This document shows, piece by piece, positions 30,437 to 42,104 of a DNA stretch of 64,000 nt. Positions within the stretch are counted from its first letter, which is position 1; each line of letters opens with the position of its first letter. The stretch is from Morella rubra (taxonomy: Eukaryota; Streptophyta; Magnoliopsida; Fagales; Myricaceae). The stretch lies in the NCBI GenBank assembly GCA_003952965.2, contig CM025856.1:15764419-15828418 (forward strand), read 5' to 3'. Both the position numbers and the translations under genes were made by a program. The notes under the pieces are model-generated. The model was not told the DNA's origin. It worked only from the letters and a program-made list of their open reading frames with translations, and ran no database searches.

Positions 30437-32352
30437 CTATAAATTTAATCCTCCACCTTCAGCACCATCTGCTCCTGCACTTTCTGCGTCATCGGCATTG
30501 TCTGCTATTACAATATTGTAAAATTAACAAACAGTAATGACATGAACAAAGATAAAAGAGCTTAGTACATACTTAAAATTAAATTAATGGCAGTATTCAT
30601 TTATGTTTGTATCTTACCAACACTCGTTTTCCGACTTGCATGAGATGATCTATGAATTGCTGGTGAAACCTGATTGTTATTGGCAACATCTTGGTATTGA
30701 CGTTGCTCCTACAACAGTTAAACAAACATTAATTAACTACGAAATATACATAAATAGAATCAATAGTAATACTTGAGGATAAGTAAATAAAACTTTTACC
30801 CAAGCTTGTGCCATCATTTGTATTGTAGATTTAAGCGATGCTACTTCAGACTCCAACATCTGAACTCTATTTTCCATAAATACCGCTCTCTCGTTACTAG
30901 AGGATGCAGGCTGACTGGATCTTACGTTGGTGTTGGCAGGATGAGATGAAGGAGTTGGTCCTAATCCAACGCCGCGAATGCGACCATGTCGTTCTGGACC
31001 AATCACTTGTGCATATCGGTCAGATGGTGACCAACCGATGCTGCCATCCACTCTAAATTCGTTGGAAGTTTGTGAACTTCCTGAATCGTTCAGTCCAATC
31101 TCCTCCATTCGCCTCTGAGAGAATACAACATACAATTAAATTTTGAATTAATATTCGCACATTCAAATCAAAATTGATGTAATAGTGACATACTATTTTC
31201 TCTGCTACGTCCGGATTTATTGGAGATCCGTCAGAACGCATATGGACAGTTTTATATAAATCCGCTCGATTGATTGGAACTTGTTTCTCTTTTTCCTGCA
31301 TCACAAACACGAATTCGTGATGAAATTTTAAATTACAAATAAGAATGAATGATAAGTACTATACTATTAAACAAACTAATGAAAGTACTACATACCAATT
31401 CGTGAGCATAACGTGCGAAGCTCTTTGATCCTGCAGTGTGGACCGTCGTTTGGAGCGATCTATTTTGTTTTCCGGCATGACTTCGATGCTACATTAACAT
31501 CAAGACAGTTAAAATTAATAAGAAGTTATATTCATAAAAATTATAATACAAATAAATAAATGTCATACCCGTCCTGCATCAGAATACCAAAAATCGACTA
31601 ATTTGCAAAATTGCTCCAAATTAACGTCTGTTGGAGCATTATTTTTCACATACTGAGGCGTAAAGGCCTCATCAAAAAATTTCTGCTTTAAACTACACTT
31701 GTAGTTCCTCCATTTCTCTCCTAAATCTTTGAGGAACCAGCTCTTGACAATATCCCCCAATGGAGGCTCGGGGATTGTAAACCGTTTCTGCAAAATATAC
31801 CCCAAGAGTTAGGTGCGTCAATTATTAAATTCATATAGTTGAATAACAATTGTGACAAATAACCAAAATTATACCGTCATGAGGCTCCAACAGTCCTCTT
31901 TTATTGACAATGGGACTTTACGCCAATCCGCCGCATCTAGGGGGATTTGATTCGCAACACGGGCAACACAACCAGTGAATTTGTTAAATATTCCCCCTTC
32001 ATTACCCAATGGCTGCCCATTGCCATTGAATTGTACTGGAATCAATTCGTCTTCCTTCAGATTCCAGACGTCCGTCATCCGCGTGCCGCCACGCACTTTC
32101 CGGACTTCAGTACACCTGCACATTTAGCATGTGAAACTAAATTGAGTAACATAATTAAACTTAGATTATCTCTATTGTGGTTATGAACATACCAATTATT
32201 TCGTTATCGTTCAAAGATTGATCATAATCGAACGATGGCATCGTAGCCTGTTCTGAAGGATGCGCAGGTGGCTGTGACGGCGTTGCTTCTTGTGATGGTG
32301 GCACAGGTGGCTGTGATGAAGAAGATATAGTCCTGAATCTCTTCCTCGTCAT
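30437..32352 (-). CDS. Plant En/Spm-type transposon accessory protein (Ptta/TnpA-like)
   Basis: A multi-exon frame beginning MTRKRFRTISSSSQPPVPPS (32352), through the RGGTRMTDVWNLKEDELIPV block (about 31880-32115), IPEPPLGDIVKSWFLKDLGE (about 31563-31790), KQNRSLQTTVHTAGSKSFAR (about 31400-31490), an INRADLYKTVHMRSDGSPIN block (31200-31300), RRMEEIGLNDSGSSQ (about 31080) and a heptad-like MENRVQMLESEVASLKSTI coiled coil (about 30815-30880). The last exons end in an acidic GGG tail with a stop at 30437-30439. This order matches the second gene of plant CACTA elements. No internal stop was seen in the pieces read, so it may be intact; exon borders are approximate. Confidence 0.75.
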
Positions 32353-32568
32353 TGTACCTATACAATATTTACATGCATAAAAGTGATTTCAATGTAAAAT
32401 TCAACAATACAAAATATTTCCTTAAACAAAACAACGCCAATAAAACGGATATATCGTAAATTTGAGCATGTAAAAAAAAACTCAATTAACAGAGAGATAT
32501 TTGACATACCATAGGAAATTCCTGAGGTATATCTAGTGTTGTTCCTTCCACCTCATTTCTAAACCACG

Positions 32569-35500
32569 TCAAATCATCTGTACATTCTCGAGGATTTGCT
32601 CAACGTTGAAATTGTAAGGTTCATTTTCACAGTAGTCATCTATGTCGTCATCATTACCAGCATCAAACACATCTCTTGGTTTGGTCTTGACAACTACTTC
32701 CCAATTTGGATGTCTTTCATCTGCTACATAGTATACTTGAGATGCTTGTGGTGCCAAAATGAATGGATCATCGCTTAATCGATCTCCAGTATGCACTAAA
32801 CGCGAAAAATTAACAAGTTCGAATCCAAACTCATCAACTTTATATCCCCTACCAATAGCTGTGTCAACCCAATCACATTTGAATAGTACAAAACATTCTT
32901 CATCAAAATAGTTTAACTCAATGATACTTATAATTCGCCCGTAATATGTGGTGCCCCCTTCAACAGTCACACATACTCCACTATTTTGAGTTGTTCTGCC
33001 TATTTCATTGTCTTTTGTACGAAATTTCACACCATTATGTACATATCGGCTAAATGATCTAGCTTCGGGGTTTGGACCTTTAGCAAGCCATCGAACTCTA
33101 TTTGGAAGTTGATGCTTCATCATCTCGTCCATATTTTGTACCTATTTTCCTCGAACAGCAACTCAAGATTAAAACTAATTGTAAGTTTTAAAGTAATCAG
33201 CCAATGCAAAACATTTTAAACATAACACATACATAGTTTCGAAACCAGTCACAAAATTCATCCCTATGCATCTTATCGATGACATAATCTGTTGGTCGAC
33301 TACTACGGTTTCTTGCCTTCAATCGCCTTATGCATTCTACACATCGACAATTTTATTTTCATCATAACATGCTCAATGAAAGAGTTAAAAGTCTAACATC
33401 ACTTACGTGCGAATTTGAATTAACTCATCGCAATTAAAAAGGATATATCGATTTTTCATAAGACGAACAAATGATATTCCTCCCATAGTATCGTCTACAT
33501 TTCTTGGTGATCTATTAAAGACTGATTCTAAATATCTTGAATGTTAAGCATTCATCTATATAAGCAATAGAATTCAGGTGCTGTATTGCGAACATATTTG
33601 TGCAATGCACCTACATCAACAAAAGAAAACGTGTAATAAAGAAACTTTATTAAATAACAACAAATATAACATATCTCTATAATTTATTCCTCAATAGGAT
33701 ACATCCACCGAAGTTGAACCGGTCCACCCATCTTACATTCTGCAACTAGATGTACGACCAAGTGCACCATAACAGTAAAGAATGAAGGCGAAAATATCCT
33801 TTCAAGTTGACACAATGTTATAGGAATTTGAGCCTCAAGTCGATCTAAGTCCTCTATCGTAATGTTTTGGAACAAATTTCTCTAAAGAAACATGCCAATG
33901 AGATCAAAGGAGAACAAACCATGCTTGGCAACGATCTTCGTATTGCAATAGGCATCAAATGCTGCATCAAGATGTGACAGTCATGACTCTTCAAACCTAT
34001 GATATTACGTTGTTGAAGCTTAACACAACGTGATATGTTCGAAGCAAAACCATCCGGCAATTTCACATTCTTTATCACTTTTAGAAAGCATTCTTTCTCT
34101 TCGCGAGTCATTGAGTAGCAAGCACCAGGCAAATGAACCTTTCCTGCATCAGTGATCTTTGGATGGAAATCATGTCTTATTCCCATGCTTTGTAAGTCAA
34201 GACGTGCCTTATAGTTATCTTTTGTCTTCCCGTCCACATCTAAAAATGTACCAATGATATTGTCCGCTGATTTGTCCTCTACGTTTTCATCTATGATGCT
34301 AGATTTATGGCGTAACATGTTCCAATAAGGCAATGTGAAGAAAATTTGCTTCTTCCATACACTTGACTCAAAATGTAAAGTGCCCTGTAATTCCCTCAAA
34401 ATGTCATCACCGGTCATAAAATTGGGTGGTGGAGTCATTTCATAAGTACCATCAAATTGATCTCTTCTCCACCTTTGAAATCTATGAACCGTCTATGCCC
34501 ATGTAGCAAAATTTTCTACCATTATCCAACCACCGTGACCAAAGTCTGATACATACAACATGGACCCAAGACGTCCCTTTGTACTCCATCCAGAGAGGGA
34601 AAATCGTTAATTATCCACATTAATGCCGCACGCATCTTAAACATTTCTTTCATAGCAATGCAAAGTATCTAATATCCATCACATTCTTTTAACTCCAAAT
34701 CTGGCTCTAGATATACATTATCTTGAAAGAAGAGATTTCGGTCTAGGAATAAGTAATGACAACATTAAATGAATGTTCATGCACATCCAAGGAGGCAAGT
34801 ATATGGTACTAATATCAGGCCATGTCTATGACTAGTGCTATGTGCCCAATGGTTATAAAACCCATCGCTGCTAACCAAGCCTAACATTACGAGGATCAGA
34901 AGCAAAATCAGCATACTGTGCATCAAATGCCTTCCAAGCTTGACCATCGACCGGATGCCTTAACAACGCCACATTCATTTCCATCGTGATGCCATTTCAT
35001 ATAGGAATGGAATTGCGGTACTTCTAAAGGAAACCACCAAAAATCTTCTCCGGTTTTTTCTTGGATCTCTTGGATGATCCACCTTCATTCGTGAGAAATT
35101 ATTTCCCTCCCCATTGCCCTTCCATTTTGAAGCTCTACACTTTGAACAAACTTTAACTTTCTCATTTTCATTCCAAAACAACATACAACCATTTGGACAA
35201 ACAGGGATGTTTTCATATCCAAGTCCTAATCCTTTCATGTATTTTTTAGCTTCATAAGTGTCCTTCGGCAATTTAGCACCCGCAGGGAGCATATCACCCA
35301 GTGTTTAGAGTAACCACATAAAAGAGGTATTACTCCACCTCCCATGCACTTCAAATGATATAGCTATACAACAGCAATTAACTTACTAAATTTTATGCAC
35401 CCTCATACAAAGGATCGTCTGCATCTTAGAGCATGTCATAAAACTTTGCAGCATTTTCAGTAGGAAGTGGATCTCTTTGTTCTCGTACATTATGGGATTG

Positions 35501-35660
35501 TGTTTCCGGTACTAATGGAAATACCTCGTGTAATAGTTCATGCAGCCCAGATGATGGTTCACACATTTCATTATCTGCAACAGAAATAGAAGGATGACTA
35601 GATGCTGCCCTATCTCGAATTCACCATGCGCAGAAGGCAGTATATCTGTAACCCGGACAC
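32569..35660 (-). pseudogene. TNP2-type CACTA transposase, decayed
   Basis: Transposase pieces in the expected order: KFYDML and DADDPLYEGA (about 35400-35460) separated by a stop; LPKDTYEAKKYMKGLGLGYE with the zinc-binding CSKC (35292-34975); a shattered core (34450-34975) where RAALMWIINDFP is still readable; the MTGDDILRELQ to GLKSHDCHILMQHLMPIAIR block (34438-33854); the DUF4218-like LVVHLVAECKMGGPVQLRWM (33875-33684); and a DUF4216-like part (33132-32569) with YYGRIISIIELNYF. Several in-frame stops and frame changes mean the protein cannot be made. The element would depend on a transposase from elsewhere. Confidence 0.85.
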
Positions 35661-36207
35661 AACCCAGTAAATTGTAACCAAATGATCATGTACCGTACTA
35701 TATGTTATACCTCTTGTAATTGACGCACTTTACACAAGGGCAACAAACTCAACATAATTATCTCACACAGATGCTGCGACCTTATTCCCCTTCGAAAACA
35801 AATCAATATCACCCTGAGTTGCTCTAAAGCCCAACACATACTTAAAGATCTCTTGTCCACGTGACAGTTCTATCAAGTCGTTGTCCATGTGACCAGTAAT
35901 ATATCTCATCATGAAATGCAACAAAACACGATATATCAAGATCATCAATCATATATAAAATTAATAAAAAACATAAATTGACCACAAAATGTAATTAAAC
36001 AGCATACAACATTGTTAAACTTAGAGATCCCTCCGTAAAGTCCAGCGCTGTTCACCTCAGGTTAGACCAACACAACAGTGTAGAGGTATCCACCGGAAAG
36101 TGATCTCAAAAGTTAAAACATAGATATAAATAACAAACATTAAATATTGAATAACACAACTTCTACAATCTCCAACAAAATACAATAGTCATGATAATTA
36201 CCCTCCA

Positions 36208-36420
36208 ATCTCCAATAAACTCCACAGAACCAACAACAAATAATAGTTAGCCCTACCCTCCGCCTTCCAACAAAACCCACAAACACCAACATCTCCAATA
36301 AACTCCACAGAACCAACAACAAATAAAAGTTAGGCCTACCCTCCGCCTTCCAACAAAAACCCACAAACACCAACATCTCCAATAATAGTTAGCTCTACCC
36401 TCCGCCTTCCAATAAAATCC
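36208..36420. repeat. Tandem repeat, unit about 95 bp, between two and three copies
   Basis: Units share CTCCAATAAACTCCACAGAA, then TAGTTAGCCCTACCCTCCGC and CCACAAACACCAACATCTCC. Copies start near 36208 and 36294; a third is partial from about 36376. It lies inside the CACTA element, upstream of the transposase pseudogene. Confidence 0.8.
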
Positions 36421-36429
36421 ACAAAAAAA

Positions 36430-38554
36430 AAAAAAAAACGAAGAAAAAGAGAACAAAAAATACCACTGACTGAAGTGAAAAATACCACTAATATATTTTA
36501 TCGGCAGTCACCTAGTTGTCCCTCAATCATAGTTACGAAAACCACTATATTGAGACTATGAGTTCAACTGTCAAAGAAATTTGAAAAATAGATTTTTAAT
36601 AAAGATACTTGGTCCAAAATAAAAGAGACAGCAGGCTCAATAAAAGTAAGGGAACCTATTTACAAGCTTTGCTTCTACAATCACATAACTTTTGGACATC
36701 AATTAAGCAGAAACCCAATTATCCATCTATATAAATCTCAGCTAGAATCGACGAACAATATTACCATATGAAATTCTCACCACGAGAGCCAGAGCATAAC
36801 GCATATCTTACTACACTACTCACCCCACAATCATATAGTTTTTCACACATCATACATCTGAGAGCGCAGCGCTATCCCGAATTGAGTAGGCCTTGTATTG
36901 TCTCGTTCACTGCAGCCCCATGTCGTATATCTATATAACTTATCTATATCTAGAGACATATGTGAGAATCTGCGAGAGCAGCCTAATCCCTCGAAATACA
37001 CGCGACTACACTCTATATTCTATATCTAGCGACCCAAAACTATTTAGCAATAAATTCATACACTGCATATTATGTCGTGACATCTTCTTCCTGACACGCG
37101 GAATTCCACTATCTAATTGCGTCCCCTGCTCAGTGCGATTTCCGAAAACAACGCGACCTATCATTACGAAATATCATTAAACACACATGATTTTCTTCTT
37201 CGTCTATGTGAGTGAGTGAGTGTGTCGAGCGAGAGCGCAGAATGCACATAATACTATAACCTCTCTACAACCTTCTTTTTAATCTATATATAATCACCAA
37301 CAAACAATGTTTGTCCTACCCTATATTTACACAAGTTTCCATTGCTAACCCAATCACTATCTAAACTTGTGCAGTGCGTACCCAATATCAAAGTCGATAT
37401 ACCAATAGTTACTTTGTAACATAATTTTGTGCATCTATACCAAGTGTGCGAGACATTAAGTGCATAGAGCTATATAGTGAGCGAGTTCGAGCGAGAGATG
37501 CGAGAGAACCAACTCTTATCGAGCACCAAACACTCAAACATAGTCTCTCCTATGACTCTGAAACCCAATTATCTATATATATCTCTAGATCCACTGCAGT
37601 GAGACTCTCGAACTCCCAATCCTCACCTACGTAAATATCCCATCTCTCTACTACTATTTTCACATACCTTACAGTCCTCAAGATGTAGCATCTATGTCAC
37701 TCTCACACTTACACTAACAAGAGCTCTCTATATCTCTACGCCCCGGAATTATCTCTGAACCCAGTGGGATATCAAGAATCCCGAGACAATCTGTCTACCC
37801 TCGCGGGCCGGAACACAATGCAAACTATTCAGAGCCAGACGCATTGTGAGCTTCAAACTAGGCAGCTGAAGAGTGCGCGGAGCAATGGTGGGAGTGCAGT
37901 TTTGAGTATCGCCCCCAAGAGCAGGGGCTAAATTCTAGTCTAGAGGCGGGCGTTGGGTATGGGATCTGCTCCGTTGAGTGTGTTTCTCGATCACCATGGT
38001 TAACCAGCAGGTAGGCGGGGATCCACCAAACATCGGTAGTTTCCATAAAATGCAACTTGGTTAAACGGATTCTCATCGTTTCCCCCTTCCTCATAAGTCT
38101 CGCTGCCCAGCAGCCCTCTGTGTATCAGGACCTGTCGGGCAAAAATTGACCCATCACCGCAAATACACTGCGTCTTGCATCCTAACTAACCTGACCTGCG
38201 AAGTGTGCCCAATGTTACAGTCATCCTTACCAACCATACATTGTTTGACAATTAGAGGCTCTCCCTCAAAGCGCGCAACGCATTGCCTGTATCCAAATCC
38301 TGAATATGTCGTCTAGTCCAAGAAGAAGGACATGTATGGGGGGAGTGACATGTAAAACGCTTGTCTATATATATCTGTCTTATAGCAGCACCCCGGGCTG
38401 AGCGCGCGCGCGCGATAGATTGCCTTCAGTTTGTTGGGTTTCCAAACCCCCGTTCTACACCCCCTGATACCGGCCGGATCTACTGCAGACTCTCTTTTTT
38501 CATATGACTGCGTCACAAATATGTTGTATATAGCGCGTCCCGCTCCATAAGAGT
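36430..38554. other. Gene-free interior of the CACTA element with unusual composition
   Basis: No gene is seen. The 36800-38550 part is unlike the rest of the window: many short motifs such as GAGAGC and TATCTATAT, an alternating GCGCGCGCGCG run near 38401, and no poly-A/T drift. It may be diverged element DNA or a poorly resolved consensus. Confidence 0.4.
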
Positions 38555-38680
38555 TCTATAGCGGCGGTTTATGACTGCCGGCTATACATATTTTCGGTCG
38601 CGTTTTAAGTAAACCGCCGGGATATGGGGTATATAGCGGCAGTTTTAGTGATGCCGCTAAAAAATTGCCGTTGTAGACCT
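38555..38680. repeat. CACTA subterminal repeat array, right
   Basis: TATAGCGGCGGTT, CTGCCGGCTATA, AACCGCCGGGATAT, TATAGCGGCAGTT and TGCCGCTA motifs near the right end of the element mirror the left array, but are fewer and more diverged. Confidence 0.8.
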
Positions 38681-38746
38681 GTTTTTTTTGTTGTGGACGT
38701 TGGCCACGCAATCCATATCCTTTGCATTCATCTTTATTTATTTTTT

Positions 38747-39626
38747 GCTTAATTACACTTTGTACTCCTTTCTTTTATTTTTGAGATATTTCATTTGCCT
38801 AGTTTTTGGGTTCCTTCGATTTGCGCCCCGTTTATCTTTCAGTCAAAATGAAATGAAGTGTTATGAATTTTGCACATGACTCACTTGCTCATTTTACCCC
38901 CAATATTTAAAAATAGTTAATTATACTTATCCACTAGCTTTGGAGCCTCTGACACTTTGCACCCCCTTATTTTATTGTTGAGACATTGCACCCATCAACT
39001 TCTAGGTCTTGTTGATTCGCAATCAAAATGAATGAAAATGTCCAGCACGTAGAGAACATGTGGCTTGCTAGCCTATTTTGCTCTTGATATTCAAACTAAT
39101 ATGACGATAACACCCTTAATAAAATCTTAATCCAGTAATAGACGCATTGATAGATTTTTTACATCCCAACGCAACACCGCAAAAATTATAGACGCATAAC
39201 TCAATATTTTTCGTTTCTAGCATGAGTGCAACCGTGATTTGATTGTGGGCTACCAAAGTATTCAAATGTTGATTGCAACATAGGGTAGAACTTAGGAGGT
39301 CGAATCAACAATAGTGAGAAAGTTTGGGCAAGTAAAAGAACATTTGGAATGTTCTGAATTCATAGGAAACATACAGGGGAAGACAAGATCAGATATCAAA
39401 TTGGGCTTAGGATTTTAATAAAGGAGTTCTCGTCATAATAGTTTGAATATCGAGAGCAAAATGAACAAGTGAGTCATGTGTTTTGCACATGCTAGACATT
39501 TTCGTTCATTTTGACAACTAAATTAACCGAGGGTGCAAATTGAAAGGACCATGTCTCAAAAATAAAATAAAAAGGTTGCAAAGCGTCAAACCCCTCAAAC
39601 CTGGTAGGTGCAAAGTGTAATTAACA
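38747..39626. repeat. Inverted TTAATTACACTTTG motif pair, likely non-autonomous element
   Basis: TTAATTACACTTTGTACTCC at 38750 and its near inverse GGTGCAAAGTGTAATTAA at about 39606-39623 enclose about 880 bp, with further internal copies of TTTTGCACATG and CAAAATGGACAAGT motifs. A related copy lies at about 59085-59850. The arrangement suggests an old DNA transposon; family not determined. Confidence 0.45.
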
Positions 39627-41345
39627 TTTTTTGAATGTCGGGGCAAAATGGACAAGTTAAGTACATGTTTTGCACGTGGTTGAGATTTTCCTTCGTTTTA
39701 ACAGATAAATAAATAGGGAGGTACAAATCTTAAGAACAATCCCAAAACCACATGGGTGAAAGGCTAAAAAAGAAAGAACAGATAATATCATATATCTCTC
39801 CCTCCCAGAGAGAGTGACAAGTCTAGTACATCTGTCAACTCTATTTTGTTCTTATTCTATCATCTGTGATTTCTTTTTATACATTTTGATTCAAAGTGAC
39901 AATCTTTTACTAACGTGTCATACATGCCAACAAATTGGCATGTTCCTAAATCAGAAACATGAGATCATGTATTTTTTGAGACAACACTTTTAGCTCTCAG
40001 ACTATCAAAATTTATTAATGTTCCTTTTAAGAGATTTTTTTTTTGACAAAAATCGACGTATCTCTAATATTATGATTTATTGTTGAATATCATTATGTTT
40101 AACACATGAATACAATTTTTTCCACTGAGGACGAAATATTGTTAATGTAAAACATCACCCTTTTCTCCAACATTTTGCCTAATCAAACCAAAATATTTAT
40201 AGAGGTCCTTTAACGTGCATGTTTGAGAGTTTATGTGGGGCCACCATGCAGTACACTACGTGATTGAGTATTATTGGCGAGCTCCCGTGGAACTTCAAGA
40301 GTAATTAATTCCTTGCAGGGTCAAACAAACCTTCAAATTACCCAAAGTGGACGGACCAATAGAGCCAATAGGACTTCTTCCTGATCATATGGAATAGTTT
40401 TTTTCTAGTCCTAATTTTCTTCGTAGTCATGGCCAAGAAAGTCTGGGTATATAGCCAATGGAAGTTGATCTTCTTCATTAGGTACATAGTCATTAATTTC
40501 TTTTACTTAATTTTCTTCGTCGACAACATGATTTATATAGCCAAGAAATTTTGCGTATGTGGAGAAAGTCCTTCAATATCAATTAATTAGTATGGTACAT
40601 CTCAATATCTGATCTTAAAGTATCATAGTGCCTCAAAGGCATCTGCCAGCTCCTAACACGTACGTTTTAGACTTCTATTTATGTTGTGATCTGCCGCGCC
40701 GTGTAATTAGTTCACGATCGAGTAATGAGACTTGTTTTCATTGGTCATTTGATCTCTTTTTTCCAGCCTTTTTACAATGGTCATAGTCTATCTATATATC
40801 TCAGTTCACGTCATTTTATGGTTCTCTAATCGCATGTAAACAAAATTCAAGCCACAAAGGATTGCTTATTGACTTTAACGTAAATGAATAAATCAACAAA
40901 CATTATCAGGGCTTGACAGGCCCGCCATCCTTCCACATCTTTTAGACTTTGGATTTCCTTCACCATATTGTACGCTTGCAATAATTCACGTTTTGGGGAG
41001 CCCAGATGGAACTCATGATAGGGCAATCTTACTGCCAGAAGACTAGTACTAGTGCCGTCGATCTCAGAAACCCAAATCCGATGGCGAACGTACAATAATT
41101 ACCATGGGACTTCTTTTTCATTAGTCTCTTTTCTAAAGCCTTTTTAATTTATTCATCATAGTCCATCTTTCTCTACCCCTGCGTTTGCATTTAATTCGAA
41201 TTGTTTCCCATTTTTGTTGTTGGATAAGTCTTTGTTTTTCGTTGTTTTTGACATTTAATTCGAAATATAGCTCCCCACTAGATCATGCAGGACTACAAAT
41301 TACTCAAAGATTGGTGTCCAGTTATATGAAAGGAAACACTAACCT
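38826..41345 (+). repeat. Segmental duplication, upstream block of copy A
   Basis: Collinear direct repeat of about 59085-61387. Shared landmarks include GACGCATTGATAGATTTTTT (39143 and 59218), the GTGGGGCCACCATGCAGTAC block (40235 and 60248) and GGCAATCTTACTGSCAGAAG (about 41023 and 61074). Divergence is moderate, with many small indels. It forms the upstream region of the RLP copies. Confidence 0.88.
40197..40460 (+). promoter_or_regulatory. Upstream module of the RLP cluster, copy 1
   Basis: A block marked by CAAACCTTCAAATTACCCAA, AAGTGGACGGACCAATAGAG, GGACTTCTTC and GTCATGGCCAAGAAAGT. Related copies lie at 58085-58270, 60210-60500 and, cut by the window edge, 63835-64000. Its placement before the RLP suggests a conserved upstream or promoter segment, but function is only inferred. 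Confidence 0.6.
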
Positions 41346-41598
41346 CTTATCATGTTAGTCTTTGAGGTTCTTTGCATCTTTTCCATTTTAATCTCTTATG
41401 TACCCAAAAATGTCAGACTCTAAATATTGTTCCGGCCGGCTTCTAGATAGGCCTCTCCAGTCCCTTGTGAATCTTTACCTGTCCTCCAGTGGGCTGTAAT
41501 TTGTTGTGTCCAGATTGTCAGCAACTAATCCATCTAGATCTCGATAATTACGTCTACCGTTATCGGTCATCTGCTCTCTCTTCCTAATATGGAGCTAA

Positions 41599-41624
41599 CA
41601 TATATATATATATATATATATATC
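41599..41624. repeat. (AT)n microsatellite
   Basis: About 13 TA dinucleotides in a row, ending in TATCATTTTC. Located about 500 bp upstream of the RLP pseudogene. Confidence 0.95.
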
Positions 41625-42104
41625 ATTTTCTATCCCTAGTTTTTGGAATTTTGCTGGTCTTCTTTAGGATCTGGTATTAGTCTGACCTTATGTTGGGTTT
41701 ATCCTTATTCTGACTTAAAAAAAAAAGAAAAACCCAGATTTACATGAAGTTCGCGTGCCTACCGTGAACTATGAAGTGCACCAGTTATTGTTCAATTTTT
41801 AATATAAAAGAGGTACTTCAGCTATATGCTGTACCTTTCCAACATTAATTAATTATGACTGTTTGACTCGAGATCATATTTCCAGTGGAGCATAACCAAT
41901 CCACAACCTATTGACTGCATGCATGGGCAGTAATTCTACCTCCTACGTCGAAGTTCAAACAGCCATTAATGGCGCCAGTGCAACCACTCTTATCTAGCTG
42001 AACACATGCCTAATTGACAGCAAGCAAATCCCACCTTTATATATAGATCTTGTATGGAAGGCGAAGCATCCTCCCCAAACCAATTCACTTCATATAAAAC
42101 CAAA

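Larger units (their letters stand above)
29795..38695 (-). mobile_element. CACTA (En/Spm-type) transposon, about 8.9 kb
   Basis: The left end is CACTACAAAAAAAGGC and the right end is the inverse of CACAACAAAAAAAACAGG, so the terminal repeats are recognisable but the right one has CACAAC for CACTAC. Both ends carry arrays of TATAGCGGCGGT-like subterminal motifs, as expected of CACTA elements. Genes read on the minus strand: a decayed TNP2-type transposase, then a second plant En/Spm-type gene. A 3-bp target-site duplication was not evident (TGG on the left, GAC on the right), which may reflect decay or a misplaced end. Confidence 0.88.

Noticed and set aside
40847..41095. Minus-strand ORF containing RLPYHEFHLGSPKRELLQAY, repeated at 60927-61118
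   Set aside because: The frame is kept in both duplicates but begins and ends differently, and it lies in RLP upstream DNA. Recent duplication is enough to explain it. A remnant of an older exon cannot be excluded.
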